Assembly (NCBI RefSeq): GCF_014284335.1
Contig: NZ_JACOGF010000004.1
Location: 486,104 to 550,103 of the forward strand
Origin: Undibacterium hunanense
GTDB lineage: Bacteria > Pseudomonadota > Gammaproteobacteria > Burkholderiales > Burkholderiaceae_D
Direction of reading: 5' to 3'
Length of the DNA stretch: 64,000 bases
Of this stretch, positions 16,966 through 25,038 are shown piece by piece (position 1 is the first letter of the stretch; each line of letters begins with the position of its first letter). The notes beneath the pieces were generated by a model. It was not told the DNA's origin and ran no database searches. It saw only the letters and a list, made by a program, of their open reading frames with translations. A program made the position numbers and the translations under genes.

Positions 16966-18801
16966 TTATTCCAGAGGCTTGGTGTACATATTGGCGCGAA
17001 ATTCATCTCTGTCCAGCAACGGCAGCAAGTCTTCCAGCGGACGTGAAGCCATGGTGCCATCCGGTTTGATATACGACCCCAGTTTGGGCATCAGATGTCT
17101 GTGCGGATCAACCATGATCTCGATGATTTCAGGTAGCTGGTTAGACAGCGTGGCATGAATTTCATCTCTGACGGCTGCATTGTTTTGAATGACGCGGTAG
17201 TGCAGGCCATAGGCATCGGCTATCTTCTGCAGGGAAGGCAGAGAGACACCACTTTCGGTAGTTGAACCGACATAACGCTGATTGAAATAATTTTCCTGGG
17301 TCACGCGTATGGCATGATAACCGCCGTTATTCACCACGAATATCTTGACCGGCAAGGCATGGTGCACCATGGTTTGCAGTTCTTGCACATTCAATTGAAA
17401 ACCGCCGTCACCCACCAGGGTAACTGCCATTTTGTGATTCAGTGCCACGCTGGCACCAATGGCTGATGGCATGCCAAAACCCATGGCTGCCATACCCTTG
17501 GCATGGAATACCCGCTGATTGGCTTTCGGCAGGAAAGCCTGCCCGGAAACCGTAAATGAAGTTCCGGACGATCCCAGTGGTACCAGGGCGTCATCCGGCA
17601 ATAAGTCGGACAATGCTTCGACGAAGTAATACGGATCGACCGGTTGTTCCGGTCCCGCTTCTTGCAGGCTGGGGGCCATCGGGTAACTGGTTTTCATGCG
17701 ATTACAATACGCATGCCATTCGGTGGAAGGCGTCATGTCCCGCGGCTGTTTTTGTAACTCGCTGATCAGAGCCGTGATCAGTGCTTTGGCGTCGCAACGA
17801 GAAAAGCGGTCCACTTTCAGGAATGGTTTGCTGGCTTCAGCCGGATCAAGATCAACCATGTCGACAAAGGCTTCACGTGCAAAAGCTTCGACATTGTAGC
17901 CAGTATGCTGGACACCCAGACGGGCACCAATGCTGAGCAGATAGTCCGCATTCTGGATAATGAAATTCGCGTATCGGGGACCATAGGCATTGGCGCGGCC
18001 AAAGTAATTTGGATTGGCTTCCGGTACCAGGTCTATCGCATTCCAGGTGGTCTGCACGGGGATGTTCAACAGTTCCAGCAATTGCCTGGCTTCGTCTTTC
18101 GCACCTGCCAGCCAGACACCGTGACCGAGTACGATCAGGGGCCGCTTGGCATTGCGCAGATGCGTCAATATCGATTGCACCAGTTGCTGATCAGGTGCAG
18201 GGTTCAGGTCGTCCAGCCCTTCAGCAGCAGGGTCGAAGCCACGCAAGCTGTCCGGGTCTATGCTGGCTGCCTGTACATCCAGCGGCAGATCCAGCCACAC
18301 CGGGCCCGGGCGTCCGGCACGTGCCAGGAAACAGGCTTTTTCCAGTTCATATCGGATATCCTGGGCATTGTCGACAAACCGCGCATATTTCGTCGTCGGC
18401 GTGACCACGTCGATGATATTGAATTCCTGGAAGCCGCGCTGGCGCAGGCCATGTTGTCTTTGCGAAAACAGCGTGGAAACCTGGCCTGAAATAAACAGCA
18501 TGGGCACGCTGTCGGTGAATGCACCCGCCACGCCAGTCAGGGTATTCGTCGCCCCTGGGCCGGATGTCGCAAAGCAGACGCCGGTGCTGTTGATGGTGCG
18601 GCCATAAGCATAGGCAGCGATAGCCGCTGCCTGTTCATGATGCATGGGAAAGGAAGCCAGCTCACTGCTACCCACACTATCGAGCAAATGCATCATGCCA
18701 CCACCAGACAACAAAAATACATGGCTGGACCCGGTCAGTTCCCTGATGCGGGAGCAGATATAGTCTGAGACTTTGACGAGTTTTGATTTATCTGTGTTCA
18801 T
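16966..18801 (-). CDS. Thiamine-diphosphate-dependent enzyme, acetolactate-synthase/YerE-like
   Basis: ThDP enzyme of 611 residues with the three-domain layout of acetohydroxyacid synthase relatives. The PYR domain carries the cofactor-activating glutamate (Glu56 in HHEQAAAIAAYAYGR) and TSGPGATNTLTGVAGAFTDSVPML. The central domain (about 205-350) follows. The PP domain has the Mg2+/ThDP motif VGDGGFQLNVQEL (GDG 464-466) ending at Asn491-Asn492 (VVNNGGYHAIRV). In yersiniose synthesis such an enzyme (YerE) adds a two-carbon unit from pyruvate to a CDP-3,6-dideoxy-4-keto-sugar. RfbF and RfbH encoded upstream would supply that kind of acceptor. A role in branched-sugar formation is therefore a reasonable inference, whereas branched-chain amino acid synthesis is unlikely because no small regulatory subunit gene is near. 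Confidence 0.8.
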   Translation of the reverse strand: MNTDKSKLVKVSDYICSRIRELTGSSHVFLLSGGGMMHLLDSVGSSELASFPMHHEQAAAIAAYAYGRTINSTGVCFATSGPGATNTLTGVAGAFTDSVPMLFISGQVSTLFSQRQHGLRQRGFQEFNIIDVVTPTTKYARFVDNAQDIRYELEKACFLARAGRPGPVWLDLPLDVQAASIDPDSLRGFDPAAEGLDDLNPAPDQQLVQSILTHLRNAKRPLIVLGHGVWLAGAKDEARQLLELLNIPVQTTWNAIDLVPEANPNYFGRANAYGPRYANFIIQNADYLLSIGARLGVQHTGYNVEAFAREAFVDMVDLDPAEASKPFLKVDRFSRCDAKALITALISELQKQPRDMTPSTEWHAYCNRMKTSYPMAPSLQEAGPEQPVDPYYFVEALSDLLPDDALVPLGSSGTSFTVSGQAFLPKANQRVFHAKGMAAMGFGMPSAIGASVALNHKMAVTLVGDGGFQLNVQELQTMVHHALPVKIFVVNNGGYHAIRVTQENYFNQRYVGSTTESGVSLPSLQKIADAYGLHYRVIQNNAAVRDEIHATLSNQLPEIIEIMVDPHRHLMPKLGSYIKPDGTMASRPLEDLLPLLDRDEFRANMYTKPLE

Positions 18802-18905
18802 TGGTTGCAGCAGGTTTTGACACTGGGTTGATATTGGATTGACGTTGGCTGTCTGTCCCTGTTGTTACTGCATTCAGGCAAGCGTACATGGATATCCGCA
18901 AATGA

Positions 18906-20429
18906 TTACATGACTGCGCCCAATTGCCATGGTACGAATTCATTTTGCCCGTAACCATGCAATTCACTTTTTGACTTGCTGCCTGAAGCCGTCGCCAGGA
19001 TGGCATGGAAGATGCGTTCTCCCATTTCTTCTATACTTGCCACACCGTCTATGATCTCACCGCAATTAATGTCGATGTCAGCTTCCTGCCGGCGCCATAA
19101 ATCACTGTTGGTGGCCAGTTTCAGGGATGGGCTGGGGGCGCAGCCATAAGCTGAACCGCGGCCTGTGGTGAAACAGATGAGATTGGCACCGCCGGCCACC
19201 TGACCGGTGGCGCTGACCGGGTCGTAACCTGGTGTATCCATGAAGACCAGGCCGCGTTCTGTTACTGCTTCGGCATATTCGTAGACAGCATTCAGATTGC
19301 CGGTGCCGCCTTTGGCGACCGCCCCCAGGGATTTTTCCAGTATGGTCGTCAAGCCGCCTGCCTTGTTGCCAGGTGCCGGGTTATTGTTCATCTCGCCCTG
19401 GTTGATCTGCACATACTGTTCCCACCAGCGTATGCGTTGCAACAGTTTGTCTGCCACGGCTGGCGCGCTGGCGCGACGTGTCAGCAAATGCTCGGCGCCG
19501 TAAATTTCCGGTGTTTCACTGAGTATGGCTGTGCCACCATGGACGACCAGCAAATCCACTGCATGGCCCAGCGCCGGGTTGGCACTGATGCCGGAATATC
19601 CGTCAGAGCCACCGCATTGAAGACCAACCACGATATGACTGACATCGCACAGTTCACGCTGTACCGCATTGGCAGTGGGCAGAAAAGTCTTGATCAGCTC
19701 TATGCCGCGTTCGACCGCCTTGCCGGTACCACCAACATCCTGGATGTTGAAGGTCTTGAACTGTTCACCTTCCTGCAGGCCGCCATTCAGTAGCAGTGAC
19801 GATATCTGATTGGCTTCACAACCCAGGCCTATCAGTAAAATGGCAGAGAAATTAGGATGTAATGCATAACCTGCCAGCGTGCGCTGCAAAACCTGCATGC
19901 CGGCACCATGATCATCCATGCCACAGCCGGCACCATGCGTCAGCGCCACCACACCATCAACGTTCGGGAAATCGGCCAGTACCTGGGATGACCTGAAGTG
20001 ATCGGCAATCGCACGTGCGACAGTGGCAGAGCAATTGACGCTGGACAGGATACCTATGTAATTGCGGGTAGCGACCTGGCCGTTGCGACGTTTGATGCCC
20101 ATGAAACCGGCATGTTGTTTGAAGGATTGCGGTTTGATATCGGCACCGACGGCATAATCCTTGTCGAAATCGCCCATGACCAGATTGTGAGTATGGACGT
20201 GCTCGCCGGGCAGGATGGCTTTGGAAGCAAAACCGATAATCTGGTTATAGCGTCGCACAGCTTGTCCAACTGCTATGGCATGACGGGCGACCTTGTGTCC
20301 AGCGGGGATCAGTCCTTTGATGTTCAGTCCGTCTGCGGTGCTGCCACTCATCATCTGTGTGCGACAGATGGCCACATCGTCTTCAGGATGCAGCAGGATC
20401 AGGCCTTGTTGTGATATCGCGGTGCGCAT
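18906..20429 (-). CDS. UxaA-family (altronate/galactarate-type) dehydratase
   Basis: Full-length two-domain enzyme (507 residues). An N-terminal SAF domain (about 1-75, LILLHPEDDVAICRTQMMSG) is followed by the D-galactarate/altronate dehydratase catalytic domain. This begins MGIKRRNGQVATRNYIGILSSVNCS and contains THGAGCGMDD, LLIGLGCEANQ, VGLQCGGSDGYSGISANPALG, ETPEIYGAEHLL and CFTTGRGSAYGCAPSPSLK. Family members dehydrate altronate, galactarate or similar aldonic/aldaric acids. The gene lies 15 bp after rfbH on the same strand, inside a polysaccharide locus, which is unusual for a catabolic enzyme. No other uronate catabolic genes surround it. A 104-bp gap separates it from the ThDP gene. Confidence 0.85.
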   Translation of the reverse strand: MRTAISQQGLILLHPEDDVAICRTQMMSGSTADGLNIKGLIPAGHKVARHAIAVGQAVRRYNQIIGFASKAILPGEHVHTHNLVMGDFDKDYAVGADIKPQSFKQHAGFMGIKRRNGQVATRNYIGILSSVNCSATVARAIADHFRSSQVLADFPNVDGVVALTHGAGCGMDDHGAGMQVLQRTLAGYALHPNFSAILLIGLGCEANQISSLLLNGGLQEGEQFKTFNIQDVGGTGKAVERGIELIKTFLPTANAVQRELCDVSHIVVGLQCGGSDGYSGISANPALGHAVDLLVVHGGTAILSETPEIYGAEHLLTRRASAPAVADKLLQRIRWWEQYVQINQGEMNNNPAPGNKAGGLTTILEKSLGAVAKGGTGNLNAVYEYAEAVTERGLVFMDTPGYDPVSATGQVAGGANLICFTTGRGSAYGCAPSPSLKLATNSDLWRRQEADIDINCGEIIDGVASIEEMGERIFHAILATASGSKSKSELHGYGQNEFVPWQLGAVM

Positions 20430-20444
20430 GGGCAGGCTTTGGTG

Positions 20445-21770
20445 TCAGAAGTTCAGACCTAAATAGGTTTCTATTTTTTTTGCTGCAAATTCCAGCATCT
20501 CATAGCTTAACGATGGTTGCACGCCTATCCAGAAAGTATTGTTCATCAGATAGTCGGTGTTGCTGAGATCGCCACTGATGCGATAAACGGCATCGCGCAT
20601 ATACGGCTGGCGCGTCAGGTTGCCGGCAAATAGCAGACGTGTACCAACTTTGTTTTGCTCGAGATACGTCAGCAAATCGAGGCGGGTGACCGGACAGTTT
20701 TCTTTCAGCGTAATCGGAAAACCAAACCAGGATGGATCAGCGTGCTCGGTGGGCACAGGCAGGTTGAGGAATTCTTCGCAGGCCTGCAGGCGCTGCCTGA
20801 GAAACTGGTAATGCGCTTTGCGGGTTTCGATGAATTGCGTCGCCTTACCTACCTGGGCCAGCCCGCAGGCAGCCTGCATGTCAGTGATTTTCAGGTTATA
20901 GCCCAGATGACTATAGGTATATTTGTGATCATAGCCTTCGGGCAAATCGCCCAGCTTCCAGCAAAAACGCTGGCCACAGGTATTGTCCTTGCCCGGTGGA
21001 CAATAACAGTCACGCCCCCAGTCGCGAAAACTTTCTGCAATGCTGATCAATTCAGCATTATTGGTAAATACGGCCCCACCTTCCCCCATCGTAATATGAT
21101 GGGCAGGATAAAAGCTCAGGGTGGCGATGTCGCCAAAAGTACCGACCATCTGGCCGCGATAGGTGCTGCCCAGGGCATCACAGCAATCCTCAACCAGCCA
21201 CAACTGGTATTTTTTGCATAAAGCGGTGACTACATCCAGATTGAAAGGATTGCCCAGCGAATGCGCCAGCATGATGGCTTTTGTTTTTGGTGTGATCGCT
21301 GCTTCTATCTTGCTGGCATCGATATTGTGCGTAAGTTTGTCGACATCGACAAAGACCGGCACGGCGCCAAACTGCAAAATGGGATTCACCGTGGTGGGAA
21401 AACCAGCAGCGACGGCGATAACTTCATCACCGCGCTGGATTGCCCGTTCACCCAGTTTGGGCGAAGTCAGGGTATTGAATGCAACCAGATTGGCCGATGA
21501 GCCCGAGTTGACGGTAATTAAGTGTTTGACGCCGATGAAGGCAGCCAGTTCTTCCTGAAATTGCGTATTGAAACGACCAGTGGTCAGCCAGCCATCCAGC
21601 GCCGCATCCACCATGTTTTTGATTTCAGCGGCGTCCAGTAATTTGCCTGAAGGAGGGATCGCCGTCGCCCCTGGGAAAAATGCGTCCGGTTTCAATGCCA
21701 GGTCGGCATATTGCTCAACCAATGCAGCAATTTGTGTTCGCAGTATCTGTTTTTTATCGCTTTGCGTCAT
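20445..21770 (-). CDS. rfbH: CDP-6-deoxy-4-keto-glucose 3-dehydrase (E1)
   Basis: Iron-sulphur, PMP-dependent enzyme that removes the C3 hydroxyl of CDP-4-keto-6-deoxyglucose on the way to 3,6-dideoxyhexoses. The 441-residue protein has the aminotransferase fold with the diagnostic replacement of the PLP lysine by histidine (His224 in SFYPAHHITMGEGG). The [2Fe-2S] ligand pattern C-x57-C-x-C-x7-C is complete: Cys197, Cys255, Cys257 and Cys265. These two features distinguish RfbH/E1 from ordinary DegT-type sugar aminotransferases. It follows rfbF by 121 bp. The companion reductase E3 and the 4,6-dehydratase RfbG are not in the window. Confidence 0.93.
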   Translation of the reverse strand: MTQSDKKQILRTQIAALVEQYADLALKPDAFFPGATAIPPSGKLLDAAEIKNMVDAALDGWLTTGRFNTQFQEELAAFIGVKHLITVNSGSSANLVAFNTLTSPKLGERAIQRGDEVIAVAAGFPTTVNPILQFGAVPVFVDVDKLTHNIDASKIEAAITPKTKAIMLAHSLGNPFNLDVVTALCKKYQLWLVEDCCDALGSTYRGQMVGTFGDIATLSFYPAHHITMGEGGAVFTNNAELISIAESFRDWGRDCYCPPGKDNTCGQRFCWKLGDLPEGYDHKYTYSHLGYNLKITDMQAACGLAQVGKATQFIETRKAHYQFLRQRLQACEEFLNLPVPTEHADPSWFGFPITLKENCPVTRLDLLTYLEQNKVGTRLLFAGNLTRQPYMRDAVYRISGDLSNTDYLMNNTFWIGVQPSLSYEMLEFAAKKIETYLGLNF

Positions 21771-21891
21771 GTTGACATCCGGGTATTTCGACTGCTGGGG
21801 AATAACTCAATCATAGGATAGGACCAACTGGTGCACAGTCAGCATCAGCCTGAAAAGCATCATCCTTGCAATGGTGGCCATTTCGCAAGGA

Positions 21892-22662
21892 TCAGGCCCA
21901 GGTTTTCCACGGGGCCTTGCCAGCTTCCCAAAGGCTTTCCAGGTGATTCTTGTCTCTCAAGGTGTCCATCGGATGCCAGAATCCATGATGCTGATAGGCT
22001 GACAGTTCTCCGCTGGCAGCCAGTTTTTCCAGGGGTTCACTTTCCCAGACCGTGGCATCGCCATCAATCAAATCCAGGACCTTGGGCGACAACACAAAAA
22101 ACCCGGCGTTGATCCAGGCACCATCACCGGCTGATTTTTCACGGAACTGGCTAACCTGGTTGCCGACGATATCGAGCACGCCAAAACGTATCGGTGGCTT
22201 GGACGCGGTGACCGTTGCCTGTCGTCCTTCCTGGCGGTGAAACGCAAGCAGGGCAGAGATATCAACATCTGCGACGCCATCACCATAGGTAAAGCAAAAA
22301 TCTTCATCGTCCAGAAATTCCTGCACCCGTTTCAAACGACCGCCCGTCATCGAATTTTCCCCTGTATCCACCAGTGTGATACGCCAGGGTTCGGAACTGT
22401 TCTGATGCAATTGCATGTCATTGCGTGGCAAGTCAAAAGTAACATGCGAGCTATGCAGGAAATAATTGGCAAAATATTCCTTGATCAGGTACCCCTTGTA
22501 GCCACAGCAAATCACGAAATCATTGATCCCATGCTGGGAATAGGTTTTCATGATATGCCAAAGTATGGGTTTCCCCCCAATTTCGACCATAGGTTTCGGC
22601 TTGACCGTGGTTTCTTCGCTGAGCCGCGTACCAAGTCCGCCAGCAAGGATCACTGCTTTCAT
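21892..22662 (-). CDS. rfbF: Glucose-1-phosphate cytidylyltransferase
   Basis: Makes CDP-glucose from CTP and glucose-1-phosphate, the first committed step to CDP-linked dideoxy sugars. The 256-residue product has the classical features: MKAVILAGGLGTRLSEETTVKPKPMVEIGGKPILWHIMK, the CTP site region GYKGYLIKEYFANYF, FCFTYGDGVADVDI with the metal-binding aspartates, and FWHPMDTLRDKNHLESLW near the C-terminus. It is the first gene of the minus-strand polysaccharide operon, with rfbH next. Confidence 0.96.
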   Translation of the reverse strand: MKAVILAGGLGTRLSEETTVKPKPMVEIGGKPILWHIMKTYSQHGINDFVICCGYKGYLIKEYFANYFLHSSHVTFDLPRNDMQLHQNSSEPWRITLVDTGENSMTGGRLKRVQEFLDDEDFCFTYGDGVADVDISALLAFHRQEGRQATVTASKPPIRFGVLDIVGNQVSQFREKSAGDGAWINAGFFVLSPKVLDLIDGDATVWESEPLEKLAASGELSAYQHHGFWHPMDTLRDKNHLESLWEAGKAPWKTWA

Positions 22663-22867
22663 TTTATTTTCGCTTCCCTGGCTGCAAAAAACGTTTTAGT
22701 TACTATCAAGAATGCATTTTAACAGGCTATGCAGCCTGCTCATTCTTCTATCTGACAGCTTGTGTTGACCGGTGTCGCTATTGGAGGGGGCGGACAGGGA
22801 TGCGGCAGAAATTGGACTTGCGTAAAATGGGAGCGGGTATTGCTAAATAAATATTTTTTATTTGCCT

Positions 22868-23197
22868 TTAACCTGCAGGCTTATCCCTGCTTTGACGCAG
22901 GTGTTTCACCAGGCTGGACAGGCTTTGCCAGATTTGCCAGCCCATCAGGGCGGATCTGGCGACAGCGAATGCGCGTGCGGGTTTGAATATCATGACGACG
23001 GCGGTAATGAGCAGACTGGCGATGGGGCGACGACGGGCAGAGTTTCCCATCTTGCCGAACAGTTCACTGGCCATATCCACCAGGCTTAATGATTGTCTGA
23101 TTTCTTTGCCATAGATAGTGATCAGGCTGCGTTGTGCCTGTATTTTCAGCAATAAGGCCTGACGTTTCTGTGCGAGTTTTTCTTGCCGTTTCACCAT
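22868..23197 (-). CDS. YqjK-like small membrane-associated protein
   Basis: The 109-residue protein has a basic, coiled-coil-prone N-terminal half (MVKRQEKLAQKRQALLLKIQAQRSL) and a hydrophobic segment at about residues 60-73 (ASLLITAVVMIFK). Similarity to YqjK is weak by eye. The gene order (DUF883/YqjD, then YqjE, then this) is the same as the enterobacterial yqjDEK cluster and is the main support. It starts 10 bp after yqjE. The function of YqjK proteins is unknown; membrane association is inferred. Confidence 0.65.
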   Translation of the reverse strand: MVKRQEKLAQKRQALLLKIQAQRSLITIYGKEIRQSLSLVDMASELFGKMGNSARRRPIASLLITAVVMIFKPARAFAVARSALMGWQIWQSLSSLVKHLRQSRDKPAG

Positions 23198-23207
23198 GAC
23201 TGAATGC

Positions 23208-23591
23208 CTATTTCTTGCTTACAGTGCGGTCAGCATTGCTTAAACTGCTGCTGTCTTTTTTCAGTTCAGCCAGTGTGAAAGACAGAAATGCCGGTTTGTT
23301 GCGCATGACACTGCGTACGTGCAGGGAAATACCGATGGCCAGTAGCGAAAACAGGCCCAGCAGCGATAACAGGACGGTATAGCGATAGCTATCCCAGAAC
23401 AGGACAATCAGCGTCAGTATGGCAACCAGTATCGCCAGACCGGCAAAAAACATGGCAGCCAGCGACCATAACAGGCTGGAAGAAAAGCGACTCAGCTCTT
23501 CTTCCAGCTCTACCGAGGCTAATTCCAGGCGCGTATGGACACTGTTGATCAGTGTCGATGCCAGTTGTGCCAGCGAATCGGTAATGGCCAT
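23208..23591 (-). CDS. YqjE-like phage-holin-family membrane protein
   Basis: The 127-residue protein begins with an amphipathic segment (DSLAQLASTLINSVHTRLELASVELEEELSRF) followed by two transmembrane helices (about 38-62 and 70-92), the layout of the YqjE/holin superfamily III proteins. It lies 4 bp after the DUF883 gene and 10 bp before the YqjK-like gene, so the three are probably one operon. It is thought to be an inner-membrane protein; no lysis genes are near, so a holin role is not suggested. Confidence 0.8.
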   Translation of the reverse strand: MAITDSLAQLASTLINSVHTRLELASVELEEELSRFSSSLLWSLAAMFFAGLAILVAILTLIVLFWDSYRYTVLLSLLGLFSLLAIGISLHVRSVMRNKPAFLSFTLAELKKDSSSLSNADRTVSKK

Positions 23592-23595
23592 GAAC

Positions 23596-23907
23596 TTATT
23601 TACTACGGCCGATGAGCAAACCTACCAGCAAGCCGATACCGGCAGCAATGCCGGCAGACTGCCATGGGTTTTCCTTGACATAGACGTCGGTGGCACGCGC
23701 TGCTTCTTTGGTGCGGGTGACGACCAGGTCTTCAATGCGTTCGACTTCTGCCTTGGCATTTTTCAGGGTTTTTTCAAACTTGGCTTTGGCTGCTCTGAAA
23801 CCTTCACCACTTTGTTGCTCGGTGTTTTTCAGCAAATCTTCTGCATCACGGATAACAAGATGCAGGTCATTCATCAATTGTTCTTTATGTTCATCTACTG
23901 TACTCAT
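23596..23907 (-). CDS. DUF883 (ElaB/YqjD) C-tail-anchored protein
   Basis: Family members are inner-membrane proteins anchored by a C-terminal helix; YqjD and ElaB of E. coli associate with ribosomes in stationary phase. The 103-residue product has a helical acidic/basic N-terminal part (about 1-80, MSTVDEHKEQLMNDLHLVIRDAEDLLKN), the family phrase VYVKENPWQSAGIAAGIGLLVGLLIGR and ends RSK. The start at 23907 is chosen because AAAGGAAAC sits just upstream; the frame remains open to 24039 but that extension does not resemble the family. It is the first gene of the yqjDEK-like set. Confidence 0.88.
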   Translation of the reverse strand: MSTVDEHKEQLMNDLHLVIRDAEDLLKNTEQQSGEGFRAAKAKFEKTLKNAKAEVERIEDLVVTRTKEAARATDVYVKENPWQSAGIAAGIGLLVGLLIGRSK

Positions 23908-24048
23908 GATGTTTCCTTTCTGGTTGGGAAGTGAATTAACAAGTGAATTAAATAAGTTAATTAAATTCAGTCTATGCAAAAAGATGGGGGCTGGTTTGTC
24001 GAAACGCAAGGACCCGCAAGAAAATTGAATAAGTAGCAATCTATGGTT

Positions 24049-24915
24049 TTACTTTACTGCATAGTCCAGCGCAATGCCAGCGAAGATTGCTGCACCCAGC
24101 CAATTGTTATTCAGAAAGGCGGCAAAACAGGCCATGCGTTCACGCTCGCGTATCAGGCTGTAATGGTAAATCGCGAACAATACGGCCACACCCATGCCCG
24201 CCACAAACCAGGTACGCAGGCCAGCTTGCCAGCCTACTGCCAGTATCAGGACAAAACTGATGGCATAACACAGCATGATGGCCAGCACGTCATAGCGGCC
24301 AAAAGTGATGGCTGAGGTCTTGATACCGATTTTGAGGTCATCGTCACGGTCCACCATGGCATATTCAGTGTCATAGGCGACGGCCCAGAAGACATTTGCC
24401 AGCAATAATATCCAGGCACTCATGGGCACTGTATCTTGCACTGCAGCATAAGCCATAGGGATACCAAAGCCGAAAGCAATGCCCAGATACGCCTGCGGGA
24501 TGGCAAAAAACCGCTTGAAATAAGGGTAACTGCCCGCCACCAGCACGGCAGCGACCGACAATTGCTTGGTCAGCGTGTTCAAGGGCAGGATCAGGGCAAA
24601 AGAGATCAGGGCCAGCACCACGGCTACGCCAACGGCTTCCTTACCACTGATTTTGCCACTGGTCAGCGGTCTTTCGGCTGTGCGCTTGACGTGCCGGTCA
24701 AAATCACGGTCTGCATAATCATTGATAGCGCAACCGGCAGAGCGCATCAACACCGTACCCACACTGAAAACCAGCACCAGTTGCCAGCTTGGCTGCCCTT
24801 GTGAGGACAGCCACAGCGCCGCCAGGGTTGGCCACAGCAATAACAGGATACCTATGGGCTTGTCCAGCCTGACCAGCTTGAAATACAGATGCAGACGAGA
24901 ATACAGGCGGTTCAT
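24049..24915 (-). CDS. ubiA: 4-hydroxybenzoate octaprenyltransferase
   Basis: Integral membrane prenyltransferase that attaches the polyprenyl tail to 4-hydroxybenzoate in ubiquinone synthesis. The 288-residue protein has about eight membrane helices and both Asp-rich prenyl-diphosphate sites: [20 protein letters not shown] (65-84) and [20 protein letters not shown] (about 181-200). [22 protein letters not shown] is the typical N-terminal helix. The closest gene on the other side is ugpB, transcribed divergently with a short shared intergenic region. Confidence 0.97.
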   Translation of the reverse strand: MNRLYSRLHLYFKLVRLDKPIGILLLLWPTLAALWLSSQGQPSWQLVLVFSVGTVLMRSAGCAINDYADRDFDRHVKRTAERPLTSGKISGKEAVGVAVVLALISFALILPLNTLTKQLSVAAVLVAGSYPYFKRFFAIPQAYLGIAFGFGIPMAYAAVQDTVPMSAWILLLANVFWAVAYDTEYAMVDRDDDLKIGIKTSAITFGRYDVLAIMLCYAISFVLILAVGWQAGLRTWFVAGMGVAVLFAIYHYSLIRERERMACFAAFLNNNWLGAAIFAGIALDYAVK

Positions 24916-24924
24916 GATTCAGCT

Positions 24925-24953
24925 TTGTTGTTGCACATAGGCAGAATTATAAG
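24925..24953 (+). promoter_or_regulatory. Candidate sigma70 promoter for ugpB
   Basis: TTGTTG (24925-24930), a 17-bp spacer and TATAAG (24948-24953) lie in the short ubiA/ugpB intergenic region and read towards ugpB, whose ATG is 85 bp downstream. I could not make out a convincing Pho box, so phosphate control is not supported from sequence. Confidence 0.45.
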
Positions 24954-25038
24954 TGTTATCTATACATTGGACAGTTGGCAATGCTATCGTAGTGTTATTG
25001 CAAGAAACAGTACGCTAATAAAATCTTCGGGGACATCT

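Noticed and set aside
16966..18801. ThDP enzyme considered as acetolactate synthase IlvB
   Set aside because: No ilvH or ilvC nearby and it is embedded in a nucleotide-sugar operon beside rfbH; a glycan role fits better.
20445..21770. DegT-type sugar aminotransferase assignment for the PLP-fold protein
   Set aside because: The PLP lysine is replaced by His224 and four [2Fe-2S] cysteines are present, so it is the RfbH dehydrase.
23208..23591. Holin-family protein considered as evidence of a prophage
   Set aside because: Its neighbours are yqjD- and yqjK-like genes and ubiA; no lysin, integrase or structural phage genes are present.
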